A DNA stretch of 42,183 nt from Solirubrobacteraceae bacterium (GTDB lineage Bacteria > Actinomycetota > Thermoleophilia > Solirubrobacterales > Solirubrobacteraceae). The notes under the pieces are model-generated. The model saw nothing but the letters and a program-made list of their open reading frames with translations, had not been told where the DNA came from and searched no databases. Below are positions 24,309-32,924 of this stretch, piece after piece; within the stretch, counting starts at the first letter, position 1; each line of letters opens with the position of its first letter. The position numbers and the translations under genes are program-made. The stretch lies in the NCBI GenBank assembly GCA_030681525.1, contig JAUXSD010000159.1, positions 1-42,183 of the forward strand, in the 5' to 3' direction.

Positions 24309-24686
24309 TCATGTGCGGATCAGCCACTCCAGCGGAAACGGCGGCGCCGCCAGCGGACGGACGGCGAGGTGCATCAGCGCGAGCGGGTTGTCGTCGCCCG
24401 CGATGCGGTTGAGGTGCACGACGTCGCAGCCGCCGCAACGGTGCACGAGCATCCATTCACCATCCGCGCGCACGCAGACGGCCACCGGCTCCATCGAGCC
24501 CGAACAGTCGACGGCGGCCCGGTCGCCCGGCACGGCGTCGTCGAGGTGGCGGCTCCACAGGCAGTTCGGGCAGTGGTTGCGGTGCTGCGTGCCCGGCGCA
24601 TCCATCGATACGTCAAGCCGGCAGTTCCGACATCGAAACGTGTCCCGGGTACGCGTCCGGGCACGGGTGCGCTGATCGCGCGACAA
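24309..24686 (-). CDS. RNHCP domain protein
   Basis: 125-aa member of the RNHCP family, named for the conserved Arg-Asn-His-Cys-Pro, here seen as HRNHCPNCLWS. Further putative metal ligands are FRCRNC near residue 20 and HRCGGCDVVHLNRI near residue 85, so it is probably a small zinc-binding protein with two or three CxxC pairs. The family occurs in actinobacteria and Firmicutes and its function is unknown. The conserved C-terminal NRIAGDDNPLALMHLAVRP is intact. It ends 3 nt from the end of the convergent kinase gene and may be expressed from the operon upstream on the minus strand or alone. Confidence 0.88.
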   Translation of the reverse strand: MSRDQRTRARTRTRDTFRCRNCRLDVSMDAPGTQHRNHCPNCLWSRHLDDAVPGDRAAVDCSGSMEPVAVCVRADGEWMLVHRCGGCDVVHLNRIAGDDNPLALMHLAVRPLAAPPFPLEWLIRT

Positions 24687-24749
24687 GCGGAGACCTCCAG
24701 AGGATGCTGCGAACGAGAGCGAAGGACGCGGCGCGCGCCGGCCGGGGCG

Positions 24750-24815
24750 TCAGCCCTGGTGGTGCGGCGCGTCGACCTGGCGGTGCGACGTGAGGTGTTG
24801 CGCGGCGGCATCCAT
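24750..24815 (-). CDS. Possible 21-aa His-rich small ORF upstream of RNHCP gene
   Basis: A minus-strand ATG at 24815 is preceded by AAGGA at a suitable distance (9 nt) and is followed by 21 codons to a TGA; the peptide ends VDAPHHQG and has four His. It lies in the 238-nt gap (24687-24924) that otherwise holds no gene. It could be a leader peptide for the RNHCP gene or a chance frame. No homologue is recognised. Confidence 0.2.
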   Translation of the reverse strand: MDAAAQHLTSHRQVDAPHHQG

Positions 24816-24924
24816 GTGGTCTCGTCCTTCTCGCCTCGGGGCGGCCCTGCGTGGGCAGACTTCCTCGGCGGCGCGAGCAGCTTACGCCTCGCGCGGGCGG
24901 CTGGCCAGCCCGTCGCTGCGCGGC

Positions 24925-25866
24925 TCAACCGGCCGGCGGGCCCGCCGCGGTCGGCGTGTACGGCTTGTCGCGGTAGCGGTAGCCGACCATGACCCAGCCG
25001 TGAACCGCATACGAGCCGCCGGCCGGGGACGCGCCGCGGACCTTCGCGTAGCGCCAGTCGACGTGCCCGTTGCGCGTGCCGCGGCGGTCGAAGGCCGGCA
25101 ACCGCAGGCGCCGGCCGGCGCACAGCGCGACGGCCGTGCCGGCCGGCAGCGTCGCCCGCACGATCCCGCCGCCCGGCAGCAGGCCGCGCCGCGTGCGCGG
25201 CAGGTTCCACAGCAGGTAGTTGTAGTGCGTCGCCGGGCGACCGCCCGACGCGTACGTGGCGCCCGGATCGCCGTAGTTCGACCAGCGCGCGCCGTCGCCG
25301 CCCGAGCGGCCCGCGTTGCGCCGCCGGCGCAGCTCGGCGGGCGTCTTGTAGAACATCCGGCGCAGCGTGCCCGTCACGCGCTGCGGCGCGGTGTACGCGC
25401 CGTCGCGGCAGTTCGACCGCGCCGCGCCGTTGCCGTTGCGCGCCGCGATCGAGAGAAGGCGGACCGGCCGGCGCAGCGCCGACCGCGCCACGTGCACCGT
25501 CGCCTGGCGCACGACGCACGGCAGCGCGCAGCCGCCGCGGCGCACGTAGGTGCGCTCGCCGCCGATGCTCAGCGCCTGCAGCCGCAGCAGGCGCAGCTCG
25601 CCGGCCCGGCAGCGGGGGCGGCTGCCGGGCTCGTCTCCGGTCGCGAGCTCGAACGGCAGGCGTGTGCCGTCGAACGCCAGCGCGGGCGTGCTGGCCGGGT
25701 CGCGGACCGCCACGCACTCGGAGATCAGCGATTCGCGGAACGTGTGGTTGGGCGCCGGCCCGTCCGCGGCGTCGCCCGCGGCGGACGTCAGCAGCACGAG
25801 CAGGAGGGCGGGCCCGGCGCAGGCGGCGGCCACGCGGTTGCGGCGCACCCGTCCGGCGCGAGCCAT
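24925..25866 (-). CDS. Secreted protein of unknown function with six cysteines
   Basis: No recognised family. The 313-aa product starts with a basic N-terminus and a hydrophobic core (ACAGPALLLVLLTSAAG) followed by a likely signal-peptidase site near AAGDAADG. The mature part has six cysteines (in SECVAV, PRCRAG, GGCALPCVV, SNCRDG and ALCAGR), which could form three disulfides outside the cell. It is basic and rich in beta-type segments; a C-terminal VHGWVMVGYRYRDKPYTP recalls cell-envelope proteins but gives no family. The gene begins 11 nt after the stop of the sensor kinase on the same strand, so it is probably the third gene of that two-component operon and may be linked to its signal. 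Confidence 0.7.
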   Translation of the reverse strand: MARAGRVRRNRVAAACAGPALLLVLLTSAAGDAADGPAPNHTFRESLISECVAVRDPASTPALAFDGTRLPFELATGDEPGSRPRCRAGELRLLRLQALSIGGERTYVRRGGCALPCVVRQATVHVARSALRRPVRLLSIAARNGNGAARSNCRDGAYTAPQRVTGTLRRMFYKTPAELRRRRNAGRSGGDGARWSNYGDPGATYASGGRPATHYNYLLWNLPRTRRGLLPGGGIVRATLPAGTAVALCAGRRLRLPAFDRRGTRNGHVDWRYAKVRGASPAGGSYAVHGWVMVGYRYRDKPYTPTAAGPPAG

Positions 25867-25877
25867 CGCGCGCGCGG

Positions 25878-27392
25878 TCAGGCGCTGCCGGCGGTGGCCG
25901 GGACGTCGGCGTGCTGCGGGCTGCGCGAGGCCGGCAGCAGCACCTCGAAGCGGGTCCCGTGCGGGCGGCTCGCGCCGTTCATCGCCGGTGACTCGATCGT
26001 CACGGTGCCGCCGTGCGACTGCGCCACGGCCTGCACGATCGACAGGCCGAGGCCCGACGAGCCGCCGCGGTCGCCGACGCCGCGCACGAAGCGCTCGAAG
26101 ACCCGGTCCTTGAGGTCGGGCGGGATCCCGGGACCGTCGTCCTCGACCGTCAGGCGCACCTGCCCGTCGACCCGCTCGACCGACGCGCGCACGTGCGTGC
26201 CCGGCGGCGTGTGGCGGATCGCGTTCTCCACGAGGTTGAGCGTGAGCCGGTGCAGCTCGTCGCGGGCGCCGTCGACGAACGCGCGGCTGGCGTCGATCGA
26301 CAGCTCGTGGCCGTCGGCGATGACGCCGAGCTCGCCCGCCGCCTCGACGAGCACCTGGCCGAGGTCGGTCGCGGTGTGCGGGGCCTGGCGCGCGGCGTCG
26401 TGGCGGGCCAGCAGCAGCAGGTCGGCGACGAGCCGGCGCATCCGCCGCGACGAGCGCAGCGCCGAGTGCGCGGCCTCCTGCTGCTCGCCGTCGAGGCTCT
26501 CGGCGAGCAGCTCGAAGTTGGCCAGCACGCTGGTCAGCGGCGTGCGCAGCTCGTGCGATGCGTCGGCGACGAACTCGCGCTGGCGGCGCAGCGCGTCCTC
26601 GGTCTCGCCGCGCGAGGCGTCGAGCGCGTGGAGCATGCCGTCCAGCGTGCGCGCGAGCTCGGCGACCTCGTCGTCGGCCTCGACGGTGGGGATCTTCTCG
26701 GCGGGATCGCGGGTGCGCTCGATCTTGCGCGCCGTGGCGGTGAGGGAGGCGATCGGCGCCATCGCGCGGCGGGCGACCATCACGCCGGCCAGCAGTGCCA
26801 GCCCGGCGCCGCTCAGGACGCCGATGAAGAGAAACAGCCGCAGGCTCCCGACGGTCGCGTCGACCGACGCCAGCGGGCGGGCGTACTGCACGTAGACCGG
26901 GGTGAAGGCGACGGCCTGCTCGTCGTGGGGTATCTCGCGCGTCTCGACGAGGTAGCCGTCCTGCTTGAAGCTCTTGACGAGCGCGCCGCCGTGCTTGCCG
27001 CCCGACGCCTTGGGCGGCCCGAAGTCCTTCGTGTGCGTGGTGCCGTCGAGCTGCAGCCCGTTGCCCAGGACGATGCGCACCACGTTGACCCCGTCGTCCC
27101 AGTTCGACATCGCGGGCGTGAGGCCGTCGATCGCGTAGTCGTTGATCCCGATCGGGACGACGGCCTGGTACTTGAGCCGTGCCTGCGCGAGATCCGCCTC
27201 GGCCCTGACCTCGCGCGCGAAGTCGTCGTGCAGGCGCTGCGAGGTGAGGCCGCCGACGGCGCCGGCGAAGCCGCAGAGGATCACGAGCGTCAGCAGCGCC
27301 GAGCCGCCCGCCAACCGCCAGCGGATCGGGATCTGCCTAGGCGCGGAGAACGTAGCCTGCGCCGCGGATCGTATGGAGGAGACGCGGCTCAT
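25878..27392 (-). CDS. Membrane sensor histidine kinase
   Basis: 504-aa kinase partner of the regulator encoded upstream. The first membrane helix is at about residues 28-49, a sensor loop of about 130 residues follows, then a second helix near 181-203, HAMP, and HisKA with His280 in DASHELRTPLTSVLANFEL. The HATPase boxes NLVENAIRHTPPG, EDDGPGIP and GSSGLGLSIVQAV are intact, and the C-terminal FERFVRG region is normal. No in-frame alternative start exists before the first helix, so ATG at 27392 is used although it overlaps the regulator gene by 56 nt, implying coupled translation. A secreted protein gene follows after 11 nt. Confidence 0.94.
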   Translation of the reverse strand: MSRVSSIRSAAQATFSAPRQIPIRWRLAGGSALLTLVILCGFAGAVGGLTSQRLHDDFAREVRAEADLAQARLKYQAVVPIGINDYAIDGLTPAMSNWDDGVNVVRIVLGNGLQLDGTTHTKDFGPPKASGGKHGGALVKSFKQDGYLVETREIPHDEQAVAFTPVYVQYARPLASVDATVGSLRLFLFIGVLSGAGLALLAGVMVARRAMAPIASLTATARKIERTRDPAEKIPTVEADDEVAELARTLDGMLHALDASRGETEDALRRQREFVADASHELRTPLTSVLANFELLAESLDGEQQEAAHSALRSSRRMRRLVADLLLLARHDAARQAPHTATDLGQVLVEAAGELGVIADGHELSIDASRAFVDGARDELHRLTLNLVENAIRHTPPGTHVRASVERVDGQVRLTVEDDGPGIPPDLKDRVFERFVRGVGDRGGSSGLGLSIVQAVAQSHGGTVTIESPAMNGASRPHGTRFEVLLPASRSPQHADVPATAGSA

Positions 27393-28020
27393 CGCCGGCT
27401 TCCAGCTTCCTTCTCAGGTTCGAGACGAACACCTCGATGGTGTTCGTCGTGGCAAACGGGTCGTAGCCCCACACTTCTTCCAATAGTCGCTGACGCGGGA
27501 CGACGATGCGCTCGTTGCGCATGAGGTACTCCAGCAACTCGAACTCGCGCTGGGTCAGCTCGATCTCGCGCCCGTCGCGCAGCACCTCGTGCGTGTCGGG
27601 GTTGAGCTGCAGGTCGCCGACGACGAGCGACGCGCTGCCACGCGGCGGACGGCGGCGCAACAGCGCGCGCAGGCGGGCCAGCAGCTCCTGGCGCTCGAAC
27701 GGCTTGACGAGGTAGTCGTCGGCGCCGGCGTCGAGGCCCTCGACGCGGGCCTCGACGGCATCGCGCGCGGTGAGCATGAGGATCGGCACGTCGCCGCCGT
27801 CCTTGCGCAGCGCTCGTGCGACGTCGACGCCGTCGAGCTTGGGCAGCCCGAGGTCGAGGATCACGAGGTCCGGCGTGAACTCGCGCGCGTCGACGAGCGC
27901 CGCCTCGCCGTCGAAGCTCGCGCGGGCCTCGTAGCCCTCCATCCGCAGCGAGCGCAACAGGACCTGGGCGATCTCCTGGTCATCCTCGACGACGAGAACG
28001 CGTGGGGGGCGGTCCGACAT
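27337..28020 (-). CDS. OmpR/PhoB-family response regulator
   Basis: 227-aa regulator. The receiver domain has Glu12-Asp13-Asp14, phospho-acceptor Asp56 in LVILDLGLPKLDGV, and the LTARDA and LVKPFERQEL switch regions. The winged-helix domain shows ELTQREFELLEYLMRN, EEVWGYDPFATTNTIEVFVS and TIRGAGYVLR. An upstream in-frame ATG (28029) would lie before the predicted transcription start set by TACCCT at 28031-28036, so 28020 is preferred. It heads the minus-strand operon regulator-kinase-secreted protein and is divergent from ftsK. Confidence 0.94.
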   Translation of the reverse strand: MSDRPPRVLVVEDDQEIAQVLLRSLRMEGYEARASFDGEAALVDAREFTPDLVILDLGLPKLDGVDVARALRKDGGDVPILMLTARDAVEARVEGLDAGADDYLVKPFERQELLARLRALLRRRPPRGSASLVVGDLQLNPDTHEVLRDGREIELTQREFELLEYLMRNERIVVPRQRLLEEVWGYDPFATTNTIEVFVSNLRRKLEAGDEPRLLHTIRGAGYVLRA

Positions 28021-28030
28021 GGCTCTCATC

Positions 28031-28036
28031 AGGGTA
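28031..28036 (-). promoter_or_regulatory. Predicted -10 box for the second two-component operon
   Basis: Minus-strand TACCCT ends 10 nt before the ATG at 28020, the same geometry as rpsO. It argues against the upstream ATG at 28029. Confidence 0.4.
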
Positions 28037-28083
28037 GGGCGGCGGCTCAACCCCCGGTTAATCGGGCCTGAGCAGGCACGCTT

Positions 28084-28104
28084 CGCGAGCGCCCTCCGCT
28101 CGCG
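28084..28104. repeat. Perfect 8-bp inverted repeat in the ftsK upstream region
   Basis: CGCGAGCG and CGCTCGCG flank the 5-nt loop CCCTC. A smaller GCCTG-ag-CAGGC (28066-28077) and CCCG-gttaat-CGGG (28053-28066) stand next to it. The trio lies between the divergent regulator and ftsK genes and may be operator or leader structure. Confidence 0.5.
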
Positions 28105-28156
28105 CCCGCAAGCAGGAGCGAGCGGGGTCGCCGTCGAAGGTTCAGGACGGCTCACC

Positions 28157-30811
28157 ATGGCCCCTGCCCGCAAGCCCGCATCCCGCCGCCCGCCGGCCAA
28201 GCCCGCCGCCAAGGCCAAGCCCGCCGCCGCGGCCGCCTCGCGTGCGCCCGCTCGCCCGCGCCCGCGCGCGCAGCGCTCGTCGCTGGGCGCGCTCGGTCTG
28301 CCGGTCCTCGCGCAGCGCCACCTGGACCTCATCGGCCTGGGGCTCGTCGCGCTCGGCGTCTTTCTGGCGTTCCCGCTGTACCTGGCGTGGGACGGCGGGG
28401 CCGCCGGCCAGGCGGCGACGCGCGGCCTGACCTACGCGTTCGGCCAGGTCGCCTACGCGGCGCCGGCCGCGATCGTCGCCATCGGTGCGCTCTTCGTCCT
28501 GCGGCCCGTGCTGCCGACGATGCGCCCGTTTCGCGCCGGCGGCGTGTGCCTGTTCGCCGGGGTGTCGCTCCTGCTGGCGGCCGGGACGTTCGGCATCGGC
28601 CCCGACGGCGCGCGCACCGGCTACTGGGACGAGCCGTTCTTCGAGCCGCGCGGCGGCATCGTGGGGGAGGCGCTGCTGTGGGCCGTCGCGTCGGCGGTCT
28701 CGACGATCGGCGCCCACATCCTCGCGCTGTTCCTGCTCGTCGCCGGGGTGCTGCTGCTGACCGGCGCGTCGGTGGCCGGGGTGCTGCGCGCGACCGGCTC
28801 GGGCCTCGCCGACACGACGCGGGCCCTCGGCCGGGCGGTGCCGGCGCGGCCACGACGGGTCCGGCCGCCCGTTCCCGAGCCCGCCTCCCCGGAGCGCGTC
28901 GACGACCCCGTCGCCGACGAGCCGCGCTTTGCCGTGCCCGAGCCCGAGGACGGCGAGATGATCGTCCGCGCGACGCACGTCGAGGCGCCGGCGCCGCGAC
29001 CTCCCGCGCGAGAGACGACGGTCGATCGACGCGGGTTCTGGTCGGGCGCGACGCGCTTTCCCGACATCTACGGCGAGCCGCTGCCCGAGGACGACGCGGC
29101 GCAGGACGACGGGGCACCGCACGCCCCTCAGCCTGAGCTCGAGCCCGAGGCCGAGCAGCTCGCCTTCGAGGAGCCGGAGCCCGACGACGAGCGCGATGCC
29201 ACGGCGGTCATGCCGCGCCGAGCGCTCGAGGACGCAGACCTGACGCCGCAGGGGCGCCTGCGCGGCGCGATCACCGACGACCCGGAGTTCGAGTGGCGCC
29301 TGCCGAGCGTCAACCTCCTGCGCCGCTCCTCGACCGAGCAGCTGCGCCCCGACACCGCCGGTCAGGAGAAGACGGCCGCGCGGCTCGTCGAGGCGCTGGG
29401 CCATTTCGGCGTCGCGGCGAAGATCGTCGGCACCGTCGCCGGGCCGCACATCACCCGCTTCGAGCTGCGCCTGGCGCCGGGCATCAAGATGAGCAAGGTC
29501 GCCCAGCTCAAGGACGACCTCGCCTACGCGCTGGCGGCGACCGACATCCGCATCCTCGCCCCGATCCCCGGCAAGACCGCGGTCGGCGTCGAGGTCCCCA
29601 ACCAGCGCCGGCGCATCGTCCAGCTCGGCGACGTCTACCAGGACGCGCCGACCGGCTGGTCGCCGCTGACGGTCTGGCTGGGCAAGGACGTCGGCGGCAA
29701 GGCGATCGGCGCCGACCTGGCGAAGATGCCGCACCTGCTGGTCGCGGGCACGACCGGCGCCGGCAAGTCGGGCGCGATCAACGCGATGCTCTCCAGCCTG
29801 CTGCTGCGCGCCACGCCGCACGAGCTGCGCCTCGTCCTGATCGACCCCAAGCAGGTCGAGCTCAACCACTACGAGTCGATCCCGCACCTGCTCACGCCGG
29901 TCATCACGAGCCCGCGGATGGCCGCCAACGCGCTGCAGAACCTCGTCCGCGAGATGGAGCAGCGCTACTCGGTGATGTCGCTGGCCAAGACACGCTCGCT
30001 CGTCGAGCTCAACCGTTCGAAGGCCAAGCGCGGCGAGGCGCCGCTGCCGTACATCCTCTGCGTCATCGACGAGCTGGCCGACCTCATGATGGTCGCACCC
30101 GCCGACGTCGAGGACTCGATCATCCGCCTGGCCCAGAAGGCCCGCGCGGTCGGCATCCATCTCGTGCTCGCCACGCAGTCCCCGCGCGTGGACGTCATCA
30201 CCGGCATGATCAAGGCCAACGTCCCGTCACGGATCGCGTTCAGCGTCTCCTCGCAGACCGACTCGCGCGTCATCCTCGACGTCAACGGCGCCGAGTCGCT
30301 GCTCGGGCAGGGCGACATGCTCTTCTCCCCGGTCGGCTCGTCGCGGCTGCAGCGCATCCAGGGCGCCTACATCGACGAGCCGCAGATCGAGGCGCTGACG
30401 ACGTTCTGGCGCAAGCAGGGCGAGCCTGAGATGCGCGAGGACCTGCTCGACGAGGTGATCGCCGAGGAGGACACGTCCGCGGGCAACGCCGACGAGGGCT
30501 TCAGCCCCGACGAGGACCCGCTGCTGGAGGACGCGATCCGCCTGTGCGTGGAGATGGGTACCGCGTCGACGTCGATGCTCCAGCGCCGCCTGCGCCTGGG
30601 CTACACCCGCGCCGGCCGGCTCATCGACATGCTCGAGCGGCGCGGGGTCATCTCGGGCTACGAGGGCTCGAAGCCGCGCCAGGTGCTCGTCGGCGCGGGC
30701 GACGTCGAGCGCGTGATCGCCAACCTGCGCGAGCGCGTCGGGATCGGCGGTGGGTCGCCGCAGGACGACGCGCCCTCGGATCCGACCGAGCCGGCGCCGC
30801 TCCACGAGTAG
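28157..30811 (+). CDS. ftsK: DNA translocase FtsK/SpoIIIE
   Basis: Septum-anchored ATPase that pumps DNA during chromosome segregation. The 884-aa protein opens with a basic Pro/Ala/Lys-rich segment (1-45), then about four membrane helices (roughly 50-210), a Pro/Glu-rich acidic linker (about 235-375) and the motor. The motor has Walker A GTTGAGKSG near residue 531, CVIDELADLMM as Walker B and LVLATQSPRVDVITG. The C-terminal gamma domain (ATSTSMLQRRLRLGYTRAGR type, GVISGYEGSKPRQVLV) recognises KOPS-like DNA. ATG at 28157 has AGGACGG as a Shine-Dalgarno. The stop TAG forms the first half of a TAGCCT box before rodZ. Confidence 0.97.
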   Translation: MAPARKPASRRPPAKPAAKAKPAAAAASRAPARPRPRAQRSSLGALGLPVLAQRHLDLIGLGLVALGVFLAFPLYLAWDGGAAGQAATRGLTYAFGQVAYAAPAAIVAIGALFVLRPVLPTMRPFRAGGVCLFAGVSLLLAAGTFGIGPDGARTGYWDEPFFEPRGGIVGEALLWAVASAVSTIGAHILALFLLVAGVLLLTGASVAGVLRATGSGLADTTRALGRAVPARPRRVRPPVPEPASPERVDDPVADEPRFAVPEPEDGEMIVRATHVEAPAPRPPARETTVDRRGFWSGATRFPDIYGEPLPEDDAAQDDGAPHAPQPELEPEAEQLAFEEPEPDDERDATAVMPRRALEDADLTPQGRLRGAITDDPEFEWRLPSVNLLRRSSTEQLRPDTAGQEKTAARLVEALGHFGVAAKIVGTVAGPHITRFELRLAPGIKMSKVAQLKDDLAYALAATDIRILAPIPGKTAVGVEVPNQRRRIVQLGDVYQDAPTGWSPLTVWLGKDVGGKAIGADLAKMPHLLVAGTTGAGKSGAINAMLSSLLLRATPHELRLVLIDPKQVELNHYESIPHLLTPVITSPRMAANALQNLVREMEQRYSVMSLAKTRSLVELNRSKAKRGEAPLPYILCVIDELADLMMVAPADVEDSIIRLAQKARAVGIHLVLATQSPRVDVITGMIKANVPSRIAFSVSSQTDSRVILDVNGAESLLGQGDMLFSPVGSSRLQRIQGAYIDEPQIEALTTFWRKQGEPEMREDLLDEVIAEEDTSAGNADEGFSPDEDPLLEDAIRLCVEMGTASTSMLQRRLRLGYTRAGRLIDMLERRGVISGYEGSKPRQVLVGAGDVERVIANLRERVGIGGGSPQDDAPSDPTEPAPLHE

Positions 30812-30814
30812 CCT
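30809..30814 (+). promoter_or_regulatory. Predicted -10 box of rodZ, overlapping the ftsK stop codon
   Basis: TAGCCT begins with the ftsK TAG. A start of transcription near 30821 would leave a 15-nt G-rich leader before the rodZ ATG. No good -35 is seen. Confidence 0.35.
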
Positions 30815-30835
30815 CTGGCCGGTGGGTGGGCACTG

Positions 30836-31600
30836 ATGCCGGACATCGGAGAATCGCTGCGCGAAGCGCGGATGCGCGCCCGGATCGACATCTCGGAGAT
30901 CGAGGCGCAGACGAAGATCCGGGCGAAGTACCTGCGCGCGCTGGAGAACGAGGAATGGGACCTGCTGCCCGGCCCGACGTACGTCAAGAGCTTCCTGCGC
31001 ACCTACGCCGAAGCGCTCGACCTCGACGCCAAGCTGCTCGTCGACGAGTACAAGCTGCGCCACGAGCGTCTCAGCGAGGTCGAGCTGCAGCCGATCAACG
31101 CGGCCGCGCCGGGCCGCGAGCGCCGCCGCCAGAAGCCGATCCTGCCGCCGTGGTTCTTCGTCGCGGTCATCATCGCCGGGCTGTTCGTCGCGCTGTACCT
31201 GCTGGGCTCCGGCGAGAACGAGCCCGAGACGTCGTCGGCCCCGCCGCCGCCGACGAACACGACCGCCGACGAGCGTCCCGCCGCCAACCCGCCGCCCCCG
31301 CCGCGCGCGCGCCCGACGCGGGTGCGCCTGCGGATCGAGGCCACCGGCCCCGTCAACGTCTGTCTGAAGGCCGGTGACAAGACGCTCATCAACGGCCAGA
31401 CGCTCGAGGCCGGGCAGCGCACGCCGACGTTCGCCTCCAGGCGCTTTCGCCTGACGCTCGGCAACAACTCCGCCCGCCTGCGCATCAACGGCAAGACGCG
31501 GCGCGTCGCGGCCTCCTCGCAGCCGATCGGGCTGGAGATCACGCCGGGTCAGGGCCGCCAGCCGCTGTCGGCGCGCGAGCGCCCCGTCTGCCTGCCGTGA
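30836..31600 (+). CDS. rodZ: RodZ-like helix-turn-helix membrane protein
   Basis: Probable cell-shape/elongation factor that links MreB to the wall machinery. The 254-aa chain has an N-terminal HTH_25 domain ([20 protein letters not shown], then [10 protein letters not shown] and [16 protein letters not shown]), a basic stretch, one membrane helix at about 102-122 ([19 protein letters not shown]), a Pro-rich linker and a C-terminal DUF4115-like beta domain ([18 protein letters not shown] and after). Architecture and position after ftsK are typical for Gram-positive RodZ. It precedes cinA by 10 nt. Many actinobacteria have pgsA between these genes; here it is absent. Confidence 0.88.
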   Translation: MPDIGESLREARMRARIDISEIEAQTKIRAKYLRALENEEWDLLPGPTYVKSFLRTYAEALDLDAKLLVDEYKLRHERLSEVELQPINAAAPGRERRRQKPILPPWFFVAVIIAGLFVALYLLGSGENEPETSSAPPPPTNTTADERPAANPPPPPRARPTRVRLRIEATGPVNVCLKAGDKTLINGQTLEAGQRTPTFASRRFRLTLGNNSARLRINGKTRRVAASSQPIGLEITPGQGRQPLSARERPVCLP

Positions 31601-31610
31601 CCATCGCCCG

Positions 31611-32924
31611 ATGAGCGTCCGCGCGGGCATCGTCGTCACCGGCACCGAGGTCCTCACCGGCCGCGTCCTGGACCGCAACGGCCCGTGGCTGTCGGAGCAG
31701 CTGCTCGCGCTCGGCGCCGACCCGATCGCCACCGCGGTCGTCGGCGACCGTCCCGACGACATCCTGCGCGCGCTGCGCTTCCTGGCCGCCGAGGGCTGCG
31801 AGCTGATCTGCACGAGCGGCGGTCTGGGCCCGACCGCCGACGACCTGACCGCGGCCGTCGTGGGCGAGTTCCAGGGCCGCGCGCCGGTGCTCGACGAGGC
31901 GCTCGAGGGGCGCATCGCCGAGATCCTGCGCCCGCTCATGTCGCGCTGGCCGGACCTCGACCCGGCGGCGGTGCTCGCCTCCAACCGCAAGCAGGCGGTG
32001 GTGCCCGAGGGCGCCGAGATCCTCGAGCCGGTCGGCACGGCGCCGGGTCTGGTGGTCACGCCGGCTGCGCCCGGCGCGTCCACACCGACGGTCGTCGTGC
32101 TGCCCGGGCCGCCGCGCGAGCTGCAGCCGATGTGGGCCGCGGCGATCATGAACAGCCCGGCGCTGCAGGCGGTGCTGCGCGACGCCCGCGAGTACCGCCG
32201 CGACATGCTGCGCCTGTACGGCATCCCGGAGTCCGAGATCGCCGCCACGCTGCGGGCCGCCGAGGCGGAGGGCATCGCGCTCGGCGGGCTGGAGATCACG
32301 ACGTGCCTGCGCCGCGGCGAGGTGGAGGTCGTCACGCGCTACGAGCCCGGCGAGGCGACGGCGTACGAGCAGTTCGCGGCGTTCGTCCGCGCGCGCCACC
32401 CGACGACGCTCTTCTCCGACGACGGCAGCACGGTCGACGAGCAGGTCTTCGCGCTGCTGCGCGGCGACGCAAGCGGCCCGACCGAGACGATCGCGGTCGC
32501 GGAGTCCTGCACCGGCGGGTTGCTGGGGGCGCGGCTGACCGAGCGGCCGGGATCGTCGCAGTTCGTGCGCGGCGGCCTGGTCGTGTACTCCGACGAGGCG
32601 AAGGCCGCCCTGGCCGGCGTGGATCGGCAGCTCATCGAGCGGGTGGGCGCCGTCTCCGAGGAGGTCGCCGCGGCACTCGCCGACGGCGCCCGCGCGGCGC
32701 TCGGCGCCGACGTCGGGGTGGGCGTGACCGGGATCGCCGGTCCCGGCGGCGCGACGCAGGGCAAGCCGGTCGGCCTGGTCTGGCTGTCGGTCAGCCATCG
32801 CGACGGGCGCCGGCTGACGCGCTCGGTGACCCTGCCCGGGACGCGCGCCGACATCCGCGACCGCGCGACGACCGTCGCGCTGCATCTCGTCCGCCGGCTG
32901 CTGTCGTCGAGCGACCCCGGCTGA
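31611..32924 (+). CDS. cinA: CinA family nicotinamide-nucleotide amidase
   Basis: The 437-aa protein has an N-terminal MoCF-like domain ([44 protein letters not shown]) and a C-terminal amidase domain ([37 protein letters not shown]). CinA proteins deamidate NMN to nicotinate mononucleotide in pyridine nucleotide recycling, and the N-terminal half can act on ADP-ribose in some species. The gene sits in the common cinA-recA neighbourhood but here recA is about 6.7 kb away. The thpR start directly abuts its stop. Confidence 0.95.
   Translation: MSVRAGIVVTGTEVLTGRVLDRNGPWLSEQLLALGADPIATAVVGDRPDDILRALRFLAAEGCELICTSGGLGPTADDLTAAVVGEFQGRAPVLDEALEGRIAEILRPLMSRWPDLDPAAVLASNRKQAVVPEGAEILEPVGTAPGLVVTPAAPGASTPTVVVLPGPPRELQPMWAAAIMNSPALQAVLRDAREYRRDMLRLYGIPESEIAATLRAAEAEGIALGGLEITTCLRRGEVEVVTRYEPGEATAYEQFAAFVRARHPTTLFSDDGSTVDEQVFALLRGDASGPTETIAVAESCTGGLLGARLTERPGSSQFVRGGLVVYSDEAKAALAGVDRQLIERVGAVSEEVAAALADGARAALGADVGVGVTGIAGPGGATQGKPVGLVWLSVSHRDGRRLTRSVTLPGTRADIRDRATTVALHLVRRLLSSSDPG

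Noticed and set aside
28029..28160. Upstream ATG of ftsK or of the regulator as real starts
   Set aside because: Upstream ftsK frame is Arg/Ser-rich without a ribosome site, and the regulator ATG at 28029 precedes the predicted transcript start.
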